A stretch of DNA of 64,000 bases from Isoetes taiwanensis (taxonomy: Eukaryota > Streptophyta > Lycopodiopsida > Isoetales > Isoetaceae), in the NCBI GenBank assembly GCA_021234155.1, contig JAJEKV010000820.1:20904-84903 (forward strand), given 5' to 3'. The notes beneath the pieces were generated by a model. The model did not search any database, was not told the DNA's origin, and saw nothing but the letters and a program-made list of their open reading frames with translations. Below are positions 43,733 through 56,369 of this stretch, in pieces. Position numbers and translations under genes: made by a program. Position 1 is the first letter of the stretch, and every line of letters starts with the position of its first letter.

Positions 43733-46700
43733 CTATGGAAATCTTGCTGAGTTGCATCTAGGTACAACATCAGGCTCATGCGTGCCAGGATGGACTCTGT
43801 TCAGATGATGGATTAGGGAATCGTTGCTGACACCAACATTCTTGCCACATATTGGACAGACTCTCATAATAGGCCTCTTTTGCTGCCAATCAATCGAGGC
43901 CTTCCCAAACAGATTTTTCTCATATGCAACAAGTGTTCTCATGAAGCCATCATTTGGTTGGGCTCGTGCATGTGAACGTTTCAAAGTTGTCCATGCCTCG
44001 AGGAGTGTCATCCCTCTGATTTTATAATGCAAGTCAGAATGCTTAACAGCTGAAAGGAACATAGGTTCAGAAGTTAAGGCTTACTCAGATTGCATTAGGT
44101 ACACAAGGATAATTGTTGCACTTCGACTTTTGCCTTCAAAACAATGTACCAAAACCTTTCCACCATTCATTCTGGCACTAGAAATGAAGTTACATGCTCC
44201 AGCAAAATGGCTTGCAATGTCTGCATCTTCTGTGTCTTGTACCTGAATATCAATAAAACTTCAGTAATAGTCTATTGAATTACAAATTCAAGAATCTATG
44301 TATTTAAATATCACTAATTTAGTGGCTAATCTCACCTTGAAACACTTGTATTGAAAATCATCCTCCTGAACTGGAGCTAATTCACTGGGGCAGAGACATA
44401 GAATATGTGTTATTCCAAGCCGTTGCAAAGTAAGAATTGACTTTGCAGCTATAGCACCACCGATATAAAGATTTTCTATTACACGTGACGGACTTTCTGT
44501 ATCAGCTCCCTCAGATATCAGGGCAATCCTCTCAAGCAAGTGCTCAAGCCGTATCTGAACAATGTACTTGTTTAACCAAAACGAATACAAATGTATTGCA
44601 ACAAGACTAAAGCAAATGATACCTTCAACTCATAACTGTCCACCAGACTATGGCTACAATTGCCATCTAGAAATCCTGTGATAAAACCTTCATTATCACA
44701 AAGCTTTTGTCCTTCCAATGAAAGGCGTTTATCCCAACTTTCCAGCCTATCGTGAATTCCTCCATCTACCTGAAAGCTTTTCCCAATGCTTTTGTTGATT
44801 CAATATTGTCAAATATCGTTTACTAGTTAAACTCTATAAATTTCTTCCTAAATATAAAATAGATTTACCTTTGCCATTTTGTTCACACCTTTAAGTGTAA
44901 GTGTGAGACGCCTTTCAAGTCTGGGGGATTGGGCTGAGCCAGGGCTATGTTTCTCTGAACTTCCATGACCATCTTGCTGCATGGACATAGGGGTTCGATC
45001 GGTTTTTGGGCTTGGAGTCTTCTCAGGACTCAATTCCACAGGAAGAGCATCATGGATATCGACAACAAACTCATGCAATAAGTGATCTAATGTCCTATAC
45101 AGTTTCAACAGGAAAAGGTGCAATGCATGCATTTTTTTTAATCCTGCAACAAAGCCAGCCTTAAAACATCGAACAACTCTGCTTTGATCAATACATTGCA
45201 CTGCATCTTTGCTGGGTTCTCTCTGGTTAGATTGTGCTGAGTCACATGTACCTAGATTACCACCTGATATCTCCCATAAAATTTCTGACGCTATCCCCAT
45301 GTCATTTAACAACATTTCTACAAACCTCGGATATTGAACTTTGTCAGTTTCCCGCTTTCCAGCCGGAGGACGCCGAGGAACCCCTGAATCAATTGCCACT
45401 ATATGGAAATCAGCATGAGACTCTGCTACCTCTTCATTTATATTAAAATTTGCCACAGAATGAGCTCTCTTGCTAATGTGGAGCCATGAGGGTTTGTTTA
45501 TCACGGACTTCTTAGGCGTGGCGCCTCCATTCATCTTTCTTTTTATGGATGGGATGCATAATTGGCTTCTTTCTGCTGCATAAAAGGTTTTTGAATTTCC
45601 ACGCCATCCTAGTTGCCCGACAAACAAGGCGGTCTTCATTGCGCCAACACTAAGTCTAAAAGCAGAATTCTACCCAGTGCTGCAGCTGTATGTTCTGCTG
45701 CTTTTGTGTATCAAAAGCCTCTGGGCACTCAACAAAGGTTTCCCACTTATAAAGCTGCCAACAAATAAGTTGAAGAATATAAATATGTAAATTGAAGCAT
45801 CTATTCATATTGTTGTTACATACCCCATTAGTAGCAGGGAACGACTGAGATTCATAGCTTCAAGCAGTTCATTACATGTTTTCTCCTCTATTAGATCACC
45901 ACAATCACTTGCACAATCTCTTGCCCTTTCAGTTGCTGCTATAATGCTAGCCCATTCAGCACTGCTGCAATGAACGACCCTGGCCTTGCACAAAATTTGC
46001 ATAGTTTCTAATTAACTCGTATGCTTGTGGAACTCAATTAAGTACATAAAATAAGACTGTCATTACCAGTCGAAAACAAGCATATGATTTACATTATATA
46101 GAGAAAATCATGGCTGTTAAACTTTTTTTCTACCTGAGGTGTCACGATGCCAAGGTGTCTTGCTATTTCATACCCAAGCCTTTCTGATTGTGTAGTTAGT
46201 CTAGAAGTAGTAAATTTTAAGCAAGCTGCCGATTCACTTTGTTCTCCATTTTCTGTAGGGCATTTCCGGAATAATGCAAAATAGACAAGCCCCCCAGAGT
46301 TTATTGTAACCTGACAATGGCAATGCGTGAGTTGCAAATGGACACACAATCTTTATGTATCACTTCCCAAATCCAGAAGAAATGCAAAATGACAAAAATC
46401 ACATAGCAGGAAGGAATTATATTAAATTACATAGCTGACAATAGGACTAGTTCCGAAAAATAGTTAAATAAAAGGTAGGAGTTTCTCTCTTTACAATAAC
46501 TATAGGCATAATCACTGCTGAGGTGGTCATTAGTTTGCATCCATAACTGTCTAATAACTGCCATTATATTTATAATCACTGCTCCAGCAACCAGGTTACT
46601 CGTGGGCCTACTACAAGTATGGGAAGCCTGGCACAGGTGGGGTTCTAGATTCCCATAGTCTCAGGAACTTATAGAGATCCTCCACAGCTCTCCCACTCGT

Positions 46701-48637
46701 AAAAAAAAACAAAGACCATTATGCAATTCACAGGCATTAGAAACCCATGAATGCTACATCCTTGCCAAGGCGGATCCATATATAGAAACGACTGATAAAA
46801 AAAGAAACAAGGATTGATACTAACCAGACAATGGATAGATTTCATTCTTGTGACTTTAAATGGTTTGAATTGGAAATTTGGCTTATTAGTTCAAATACAT
46901 TAAACGACAGAAGATTTTTCTAAAAACATCAAGGCTATCTGAATATCAATACAACGCAAAAATGCAAGGGGCAGCAAAAGTTCCATGGATTGTACCTCTA
47001 ATGCCTCACAGGCATTATTCTCCTCGATTCCATCACTAACCGCATGTTCATTACCATGTAAAGCTGAGAGGTCCTCCCACCTCATATCACTTTGGCTTAT
47101 ATTATACTCATTTGCATTCTGTAGTCTTTTGTATACACTAAAGGTCTCGTTTTCACTATCTCCAAGCGTCAAGCTACAGAGACCACATAAAATGTCATAC
47201 AGATGAAGGTATCTAAAGTGAAAATTTGTCGCAAATGCATGAAAGAGGGACCCATGATATTTCACATTATGCTATGTCCCTTAGAACAGATGGAGAATAG
47301 TTTCCTTGCATCTTTAGAGTATCAATGGATAGCAAAAAGCCTGCAAAGCATGCATAAACTCATTGCTAAACTTTATATGAAAGCCATGTAACATTCCAGA
47401 CGAGAAACACTGTAATCATGCGGTGATTGCATCAATGTATGACCAAGTTAATTGCAAGGATTGGCAGGCATGTGCTTAGAAGATTACATTCAACCTGGTT
47501 CGACCAAATGAGAGATGGGCATTGCAAGACAATGCACCACTTCAATATACAACCTCAGAGGTAAGACAGGAGGATGTATCTCAGAAACCATTGTCCAAGC
47601 TTTCATTTGAGCACAATGGAGCAAGGAGGAAATCCCCTCAGTCTAGATCAAGTGGTCTAAAGGCTAGGAAACTCCAGTGGAGCCAGTTCTAAGTCATCTC
47701 ACAGTCATAGCACCTACTGTAATGCGCCTTTTATACGGCCGCAACTGTGTGATGATCTGTGGCAGGCAGTCAGCAACAGGAGACTTTCTACAGGGCCATT
47801 ACCTATTTCACATTAAAGTGCCATGCAAAGAACAGGACACCCTAATATTTCAATACGAACTGTCTGTGAATGAAAATTTTACAAACACACACTATCATAC
47901 CCTTCTGTTTGCGTTCCATATATATCGTCTAAGATTTGCAGCTCATTCTTCCTTAAAGATCTGAGGGTGCGGGTCCGTGCCAACCATTTAGCAAGGTCAT
48001 CGACAGAAACTGACACTGGTTCTACCTTATGGAGCAATGCCTGCAATAGACCATAATTAAAGCCATGATATGCAATTTCATCCACTGAAGGATTAGAAAT
48101 ACCTTATGAGACACATCCGATGATAATAAAACTCCAACCTCCAAACAAGCTTCCTCCAATGCCAGTCTCAATTCAAGTTCTACTTCACTCTCCTATGCCA
48201 TCAATAATACATCAGACGGTAATTCCATACATACTTTGCCAATCTTTGAACAATTTTGATAAACCAATAGATAACATTCCTAGAATCCAGAGTAGCGTAT
48301 AACTGTGCTTCAATGGACAATTACATAAATAAACAACAAAAACTACCATTTGAATAAATATCGAAAACAAAAGAATGTAATGCTCCCACGTCTATCTAAT
48401 TGACCCAGCATATCTTAACTCTAATCATTTGGTTGCAAAACTGAAGGATGTATCTAATTGCAAAATTGATCGAACATACTACGATCCTAGAGACAGTCGG
48501 TTAACGGCCTCAGTTGCAAAATGTATGATGTTCCAATCCTTGCTATATAGAAATCGTTGTATTGGCTATCTACAATTAGTATCAAGGATAAAAATGACCT
48601 GACGGACAAGCCTGGGAGGTTTGGGAGTAGAATCCAT
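43733..48637 (-). CDS. PHS1: PHS1-type dual-specificity phosphatase with kinase-like domain; one damaged exon
   Basis: Eleven exons: 48637-48599, 48192-48103, 48040-47901, 47173-46996, 46310-46134, 45984-45824, 45754-44869, 44769-44623, 44554-44336, 44242-44085 and 44015-43733. Phases agree throughout (2478 nt, about 825 codons). The N-terminal half is the actin-fragmin-kinase-like domain (VTINSGGLVYFALF, TTQSERLGYEIARHLGI, ELLEAMNLSRSLLLMG). The middle has HADFHIVAIDSGVPRRPPAG. The C-terminal half is the phosphatase (ENLYIGGAIAAKSILTLQRL) with the Cys-x5-Arg loop VHCFEGKSRS near residue 713, then TLLEAWTTLKRSHARAQPND and a CPICGK..H..H zinc motif. In Arabidopsis PHS1 controls cortical microtubules: the kinase part phosphorylates tubulin and the phosphatase part restrains it. 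The exon 45754-44869 carries four one-base indels between about 45610 and 45735, and read literally it stops at TAG 45672-45670. Confidence 0.88.
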
Positions 48638-49035
48638 CGCCAATAAGACCAACAATTAGATCTGATGCAGATCGCAAATGCGACCAACGTTAGCCGTGTC
48701 CGGTATACGATTTGAATTGAATACATATGCGCGCTGTTAAATCTGTGTGCACGTGGCAGCATTTCTTACTTTTTACTACTGTATCTCAAGCCAAATCTCA
48801 AGCCTTGTCTGACAAGAATTGCTTTTTTTTTCATGTGTCATATTCTGAATGGATTTGAGACCTTATCTATTTCACTTCAAAAGCTTGAATTCTGTTGTAA
48901 TTTGTTGTGTGGTGTTGTTTTATTGGCATGTGGAGGTTTCAACAAATCTTTTTTGTACCTTTAAGTCGTATCTTGTTTAGTGAAGCACAATAATCACAAA
49001 GTTTCAAGAGACCTGCTCTCGTTAAATATTAATAT
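48638..49035. other. PHS1 upstream region / phosphatase 3' flank
   Basis: About 400 bp separate the PHS1 start from the stop of the next minus-strand gene. It should contain the PHS1 promoter; no convincing TATA box or other element is picked out. Confidence 0.45.
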
Positions 49036-50592
49036 TCACTTTATCAAATCACAGCACAGTTTAACAATTCTGCCAAGGCATCGATGAATATCTTCTGCTG
49101 AACTCCATCGATGTAGTTGAGCTTTTAGAAGATTGGGATTCTTGTCCAGACACTTCGATAATGGGAACCTGCCACAAACCAGACAATATAAAGTTGCTTT
49201 TTTCATGAACACATAAAGATGAAATGGAGTTTGCGATTTTAACGAATCTAAATGCAAATGGCAATGACTAATACACAGCTTGCTGCTTCTAGTAAAATAC
49301 AATTTGTGCAACACAATGGTCATAAAATGGAACAAAAACCAAAGTGAAGTAACATATTCAAGTGTGAATATTTGACTTATCAATGGAAAACAAATGATTC
49401 CAACTTTAAGAAAAGTTGTAGACAGAAGTTAAGAGAATTTGCCACGTTTCCATCCATTCATCAATATTTGATCAATGGATGAAAAACAGATGACCTGTTT
49501 CCTTCAACTTTAGGAAAAGTTGTTAAAAGAAGTTAAGGGAATTTGCCAGATACATTCTTCCTCTGCAAATCTGATTGTGCTATGTTGGATGCCTAGTATG
49601 GAAATGCACATAAGTATCAATCGAGCAACATAAACATGCCATGTTTCACAACCACTTAAATTATGGCCACAACGAGAGCGTACCCTTCTCTGGCAAAAAC
49701 ATGATCTTCCTTTGTCAGCTTCAAGGAAGGACAGTAATCTCCCTTCCCATCTCCAACATAAATTAGACGTGAGCTTGCACTAATTTGCATGCTGCTTCGA
49801 ACACGGTCCAAAATAGATCCCTGCCAAGTATACCATATAAGAGGCAACCTCAGATCCAAACAAGTATTAAATCAGGAAACAACATACCTTGCACATGTTT
49901 GGAGGACATAAGGGACAACCATGTGGCATTTCTGTTGCTGCATGATAAGGATTAATCCTTAGCACTTGTTTATCATCAATATGTGCAGGATTGGTATATA
50001 TGGCGGAAAAATATTGCTGAAGATTATTACTCTCCAAGATGGTTCGAATAAAATAGGAGTTTGCATCACTTATGATTTGAAGGTCACACCTGAAAAACTT
50101 CTCATCACCTCAATCTTAATCCTAGAAAAAATAAATTGCTATATACCAACATACACATTATGTGAGGAATTAAGCAATTCTAAACAACGTGGGAAGAATC
50201 CCACCCTTCTGTCGATGCTTCCTTTATAGCCATTATCATTGAGGGATGAAAAGGGATGTCTTTGAGGCAATTATCAATGTCTGCCATAGTTCTTCCACTG
50301 AGAATTAACTCCGACATCATTCTGTCCTGGTTCCAATGTAAATTTAAGATATGGAGGACAAATCAGAAGAAAGAATCTATAAAAGAAGGATACATACCAT
50401 GAGTTGGGTCCATGGAAGGGAAGGAGAAAGAGAGCGCATAAGATCTGCAGCGCCCAAACGCTTGACGACCCATGTGTCGCTGTTGCAATCTATTAGAGAC
50501 CAGTCGAAATCGAAGAGAATATAGACCTTCCTGCCCTCTTGGCTGCTGGTCATTTGACACGATTGCTCGTTTTTTCCATTCTTGTTTCTCAC
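49036..50592 (-). CDS. PHOSPHO-type HAD phosphatase (phosphocholine/phosphoethanolamine or pyrophosphate)
   Basis: Five exons: 50592-50398, 50326-50205, 50089-49888, 49820-49684 and 49168-49036. GT-AG sites and phases all fit, encoding 262 residues. HAD motif I is ILFDFDWSLIDCNSDTWVV (Asp28 nucleophile, Asp30). Motif II lies in CDLQIISDANSYFI and motif IV is YVGDGKGDYCPSLKL. The Cys-rich PHGCPLCPPNMCK is typical of PHOSPHO1/PS2/PECP1-like enzymes. These hydrolyse phosphocholine and phosphoethanolamine, and in plants some act on pyrophosphate. Plant homologues are often induced by phosphate starvation; nothing here shows that directly. Start: first ATG of the open frame; Met14 is an alternative. 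The frame is clean, unlike its neighbour PHS1. Same strand as PHS1 and L11. No signal peptide, so cytosolic. Confidence 0.93.
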
Positions 50593-53539
50593 GAGGCCGA
50601 AATCATACTATAGACCAGTGCTCGAATTTGACGGTCTGCCCTTAATTTTCCAGGGACGGGCAAAATAATTTTACAACTTTCGCGTGACAGGAAGTTCCTA
50701 AATTCAAGCCTTTCAAATGCAATAAAAAATTTTAAAACGACAGAAACCATTTTTTCCCTCGAAAACATATACAGATACATAAAACAAAGCACATTTCCAT
50801 TATAAGTTCATCAAATACATAATGAAGTTCTTACATAGATACTACTGAAATAAAAATAATAGTTTAAAAGTTTAGAATCAAAACTTATTCAAGTGGCATT
50901 CCTCTCCTTTGATTCGCTTCATACCAATCCTTGTAACATGTTTGCCAATTCATGCTTTCAAATGGTTCATTCCACAATGATACACACATTGTGGCATCAA
51001 GAGTTTCTAAGTTCATGCATGATCTTATAGCACTCTTAATAAGCGTTTTTGTGGGGAGAAACCCTCTCCCAAAGTAGTGCTTCCGGGAATGACCATACAA
51101 CATTGCCATAATTTCATCAATCTTTGGAAAAGCTGTCCCACCAATTGTCACCGCGTTCCATTTTCATCTCTACAAATAGTCAAGCCACAACCATCCCTTT
51201 GTAGCATAGATTCGACATTGTGATTTAGCGACACAAGCAAGAAGCCAAGAACTCTGAATCTCGATCTTAGGCGATTAGTGGACATCAAGATTCAAAAAAA
51301 ATTGAATTATTGGCGAGATTTAGGCATCTAATTTTCTTGAATTAGCAATTTAGCATAAATTTAGGTTCAGTTGGTACTTGATTGTTAATGGTGCATCTAT
51401 AACTATAATGTGTAAGAGGTTAAAAAAGGGGATGGGGGATCATTGGAAATTTAGGATGTGTAATTGTATCATGTATATAAATTCTTGTATAGAGATATTA
51501 TAGATTTATAATCAACAATAATACAAATGTTTGAAATTTATAAAGATATATAGCAAGAAAAATGGCCAGGCATTTCTTTATTCCTAGCCTTTCAAATGAC
51601 AGTATATCTTGTAGTTGCCCTTCTCTATGGCCGATGATTATTTGCTACTTGACCTTTCATTTGCCATACGAAAATCTTTTTCCTTTGTTTTGACGGGCAA
51701 AAATCAAAAAGCGAGGCATGGAAAGTCAAATTAGAGCCACTGCTATAGACCAGAACCACAAAAATACGTGGCAAGGATGGTCGCCCGGTAAAACCTTAAA
51801 AATTTGGCCTCTCTCTTGCTATCACACTTACCCCTGTCCAAAATGGACGCGTCTGTACACATAAATCGTCCTCCCCAGGTTTCTTTGTGACCCTAGTTCT
51901 CCGAGGTATTTGTTCTCCAAGATATCCACTTCATTTTGGTAAACAAACACCTCGGCAAATTTGCACTTCAAACTCACGGCAAATTTGTTTTCCATGCTAC
52001 TTGCATTTGGTAATAATTTTGTGCACGAGGGCTATAAATATAATTGGCATTGATTTGATGGTAGCAATATGGGAAACATGTCCGGGTGAAGAATATTTTA
52101 AAGGAAGCTACTAAAAGGCTGCGGGGAGGTTGCAAATAAACTTAAAAGCGCCTTGTATATCTAACGAGATCACAAATATTGTTTTTAGTAAACTTCGCTG
52201 AACAAAATAATTGTACACAAGGAAACATCTAACCTATCCATTATAATCAACATGATTAGCATATAAGAATCTGAGTTTTGAGATGAAAGGTCACCAAAAT
52301 GTATACGCAACCTTATGCCCATCGATTGTGATGCTCAAAAATAATTACACCTTTCACCAATAAAGCGGAACATGGCGAACTAAAATATGTGAGACAATAA
52401 TTCATACCTGAGATGAAATAGGGGTCGATGAAATCCTTGTAGACCCACTATTGATCGAAAGAAATTGTTCTCTCGATGAAGCCAAAGGCTGGGATGGATG
52501 GGGAATGACACGGAAACGGGGATAGGTTCAATCTTGTATCGTTTATATCGCCAATGTCGTATTTTTCGTTTGATCTGACACAAATTTGGCGTTTAATACG
52601 TCAAAAATACGACTAAAAATTTCCGGTCGAAAAATTTTGCGTGGCGAAAACAAACTGTTTAAACTATGCGAAGTCTGACCGGCGTAAAAAAGCGATTTTT
52701 TAAGCTCGCCGCGAACCAAAACAACCGGCGTGGCGAAATTAAATTTAAACCGCAGCGAAAACATCTTCGGCAAGTAGTTTAAGCAGGTTGTTTTTAAACT
52801 AGCGAGAATTTTTGGTTGGCGTGGCGAAAAATCTTGTTCGCCAACCTGATTTGCGTAAGCGAAGCAGTTGTTTTCGCTTCGCGAACCTTTGCAAAAGCAT
52901 CTTGGTCCTTTGCTAAGGGAAAAAAACTTTTTGCGCCTTGTTTGGTCTATTTTGTCAGGTGAAATATTATATATAGGAAAACTTGTTTAGCTCTAGAATT
53001 AGCCTCGAGCGTTGACTACCGGGTTGAGTCCACATACTCCTTGGGAAGCGGTCGGCCTTTGAGGTTTGGGTTTTTGCGTCAGGGGCGGCGGGAATTGTGA
53101 AGTGAGATTCCTCCTTCACGAGTTTTTCGACAGCAGGTTCCTACCCCATTTCCTTAAAGACCTATAGGTTCACATCCTTCCTCCCTTCACGTTGAACCGA
53201 GCGTCGATGTAACTATATCGCGTAGTGAGCTTGCTCCTTGGCGTATATGAACGTTAGCCTTTAGTTTGGGCGATTAAAGGTCTTTACCCTTTAGCATACC
53301 AAAGAGGGATGCGGTAATTTTTTAGATAGGCGGGGATGGCGGCTGGTCATGCATCTACATCCGTGGCGGTTCGCGACCATGCATCCACATCTGGCGCCCG
53401 CCGGCAGTCATACATCATGTCGTCTAGGGGTGCCTGACCATTCTTGTGGTCATGGCGAGGACCACGGGGTTTGGAACAAAGACGTGGAAGAATTATATGT
53501 CGAAATCCTGGTGAAAAAAAGAGGTCCGAGTGGGGATTT
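50593..53539. other. Intergenic, becoming transposon-rich
   Basis: The first part is the promoter side of the phosphatase gene. A minus-strand open stretch (51151-50885, RGFLPTKTLIKSAIRSCMNL) looks protein-like but is unrecognised. From about 52.4 kb the DNA becomes GC-richer, with repeated GGCGTGGCGAAA-type phrases (52.63-52.83 kb), probably LTR or satellite DNA. Confidence 0.4.
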
Positions 53540-55440
53540 GTGAAGGAATTTGGTCGAGAATGAGTGGCAATGTGTATTTTGTGGGTACGTCAATAAATGG
53601 ATCCAGCGACAAGAATACGAGCTCATCTTTTACGGGATCCTAGAATTGGGGGGTGCAAACATATGCGGCATCTGCGACAACGACAAAGATGCACTTGAAG
53701 TGTTGGGTCGAAAAAAGAATAGCGGCGGAAGAACACGCCCAAAGGGATAGCCAAGGACCTTTACCATGCCAGAAGAAGAGATCAATTACACCACCCCTCT
53801 GCGGCATGGCATCAAACCAAGAGGGTGGACTAGGGTCGATAGGAGGATTAAGTGCAGGCAAAAAAAGAATGGCGGAGACAATTCCGGATAGTGGAAAACT
53901 GCAGACTAACAACGAGAGGGTTGACCCGGTGCTTAACATCGAACCGGCTGAAGAAGAGCGCAATTGAAGGTTGTAGAGGCCTTTCTATATGCGGGTTGTC
54001 TCCACATATTTTGGAGCACAAACCAATCAAAGAAGCCTTCGGGGAAGTTGCCAAAGCAGGCGGCTTTTAGATTGCCTTCATACAAACATCGCGAATAACA
54101 AAATGGTGGATGAAATTCATGGGAGAATGGTAGAGGAGGGTGGGCGAAGTTAAGTCGTGTTACTGAAGCCGGGCCGACCTCTCTAGTCACTAATGGTTGG
54201 AGCAATGTAAACAAGGACCATCTTATAAATTTCATGATCGTGTATCCGGAAGTATTCTTGAAAACCGTAGAAACCAAACCCGACCAAGTCCGCGAGGAGA
54301 TTGGATTTTTCAAAAGACAAAGGCGTGATAGAGAGTTTTGGACCGAAGAGAATATTTCAGTCGTAATGGACAATGCATCTAATTGTAAGTTAGCGGGTGA
54401 AATGTTGGAGTCGAATTTCCAACCGCCGACCGGTGCCAATGCCATTGCCTAAACTTATTCTTGAAGAATTGGTTTTCCAAAGCAGCTTGGTTCAAAGATC
54501 CCATTCAAAAGGCCGTCGTCGCGTGAAATTCATCACAAAAAGCCGGGCAATTTCGCCATATACAAGTCATTGCGTCGAGAAGGCCCTTGCACTCATGAAT
54601 CTGGCGAGACCGGTTTGGTTCTAATTACATTTGTCTTGAAAAGAGTGCTTAGGTGTCGCGACTTCGATTATCTCGACCTTCAACCATACGAGTTCTTTGA
54701 ATGGGAGAGGAGGCTGAAGGGAAAAATGCTTCAAAACACGGCAAAAGATTTGCCGGTCTAAAATCTTGGGGGGGAGACATTTTGGGGAGCCGTTAAGAAT
54801 GTTGTCAAGTGCATGCAACTTTGTTTGTCATGCCATCAAAACCCTTGATTCTTGAAGGCAAGCTTTGGAAAGGTGTGGAAGTCTTTGGCACTCCATTCAA
54901 TCCTTTCTAGAACGCGATGGCCCTAATGCACCCTTTGACAATGCTAAGCGCCGCAAAGATTGCTTAGAGACTTCAATGAGCGATGGAAGAAGTCCCGCAA
55001 TGATCTTCACGGCGCCAAGACATGCCTTAGACCCACACAACCATGATATGGACCAGCATACAGATAAAGAAGTGATGGGTTCATTGAAGAAGGTTGCAAA
55101 AATGTTTTACCCTAACAGCTCGGACTACAAAGTCTTGAATACGGGGAGCAACTTGAGTGGAAGGTGGGCGATGAAGAGCTTCACGATGCCGGAGAGTCAC
55201 AAGAAGGAACCAAATATGGAATCTTATGCATGGTGGCAAGCCCATGGACGGATTCTTGACACGTTCTGAGCCCTTGCAATGACTATCCTCTCCTTGGTAT
55301 CCTCAATAGTGCAAGTGAGAGAAATTGGAGTGCTTATAAATATATACATAGTGTGAACGAAATCGCCTCTTGCATAAGAAGGCTGACAAACTTGTATATA
55401 ACTTCTCAAATTGGCGGCTCTTGAATGAATAGCGATTGGT
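53540..55440 (+). pseudogene. Decayed hAT-superfamily transposase
   Basis: In shifting frames: a BED-type zinc-finger remnant (ENEWQCVFCGYVNKW, then GGANICGIC, 53550-53690). Next the DUF659-like core GPTSLVTNGWSNVNKDHLIN with MIVYPEVFLKTVE (54165-54260) and ISVVMDNASNCKLAGEMLE (54355-54410). Then WWQAHGRILDT and the C-terminal dimerisation block SASERNWSAYKYIHSV (55305-55350), LHKKADKLVYNFSNWRLL. These are, in order, the DNA-binding, catalytic and dimerisation parts of plant hAT transposases. The first catalytic Asp (usual TDGW) is Asn here (TNGW, codon AAT at 54192). Numerous stops and frameshifts lie between, so it is inactive. I could not find its terminal inverted repeats. Confidence 0.85.
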
Positions 55441-56369
55441 GCGGCCGTAGTTGATAAGCTCTGATTTCCTTTCATGGATGCGGTCGGAAGTGGAAGAGGA
55501 CAACCGAGGCGGTGAGAAGGAGTCGCTTTTGTAAATGCCGCTAACCATGTTGCCGAGGACATTCAACGTACCCATTTTGTCGATCTTGAAGATGATTTAA
55601 ACAAGAACATGTTCTCCGGGACATTCGGGACGGCAATGAAGATACTGAAGAGGAGTCTGATCTGAAAAGGCCAGTCAAGTAATACAAGCGATCAGCGAGG
55701 GACTTAATGGTGCGAGCCGGCGGACTCTCCAATGCCAATGAGCGGACAAAGCGGGCAATGTGTCGGGAAAGAACACATCTCGAGGGGCGTTCGGTAAAGG
55801 GGAAAGGGCGAGGAGGTTGAACCTAGGCGGTGGCGAAAGAAGGCCGGTGCGGATGATGAAATTGATGAAAGCGGTGATGTCTAGAGAGGAGGTGATGACT
55901 ACCCTTGATGCATCTATTGTAATCATGTATGAGGATGTTCAAAAACTATTGCCAACCATTCCGGCACTATGAATTAAAAGTAAAGTTTTTTGTTACAAGT
56001 TTTTGTCTTCCATATATTTCGTTACCTTTGGAATTTTCCTTTCATGTATGATGTTTCTTTCATGTATGATGGTTCACTAGATACACGATCCACTCTCCAG
56101 CCACTAGATGTAGGATAGTTCTTTCTATGTTTCTTTCATAAATGAATCAAGCGGTGCTTACGAAAACCTTCCTTGGATCGGACCCGTCTCGACCTCGGTT
56201 ATTTGTTGCTTGCCTCTTCGCTGTCGCCTTTAATCTTCGCGATGAGAAGTAATCTCGCATGCGAAGGGGCCAAGCGCTCCGGACCAGCCGGGGGCGAATC
56301 GATCCATCGAAGATTCACAAGGTACCCGGTACCCAAGTCGGTACCCATCGGCGTGCAACCCGCAGAATC
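55441..56369. other. 3' flank of the hAT relic
   Basis: Possibly the rest of the hAT element. A plus-strand frame (55760-55972) and a minus-strand one overlap here, but neither resembles a family. Confidence 0.35.

Noticed and set aside
43500-43808. Plus-strand 102-codon open frame
   Set aside because: Overlaps the PHS1 last exon on the opposite strand and shows no homology; a shadow.
47640-47700. SINE-like phrase resembling a tRNA A-box (AAGTGGTCTAAAGGC) inside a PHS1 intron
   Set aside because: No convincing B-box, tail or target duplication; too short to call a SINE.
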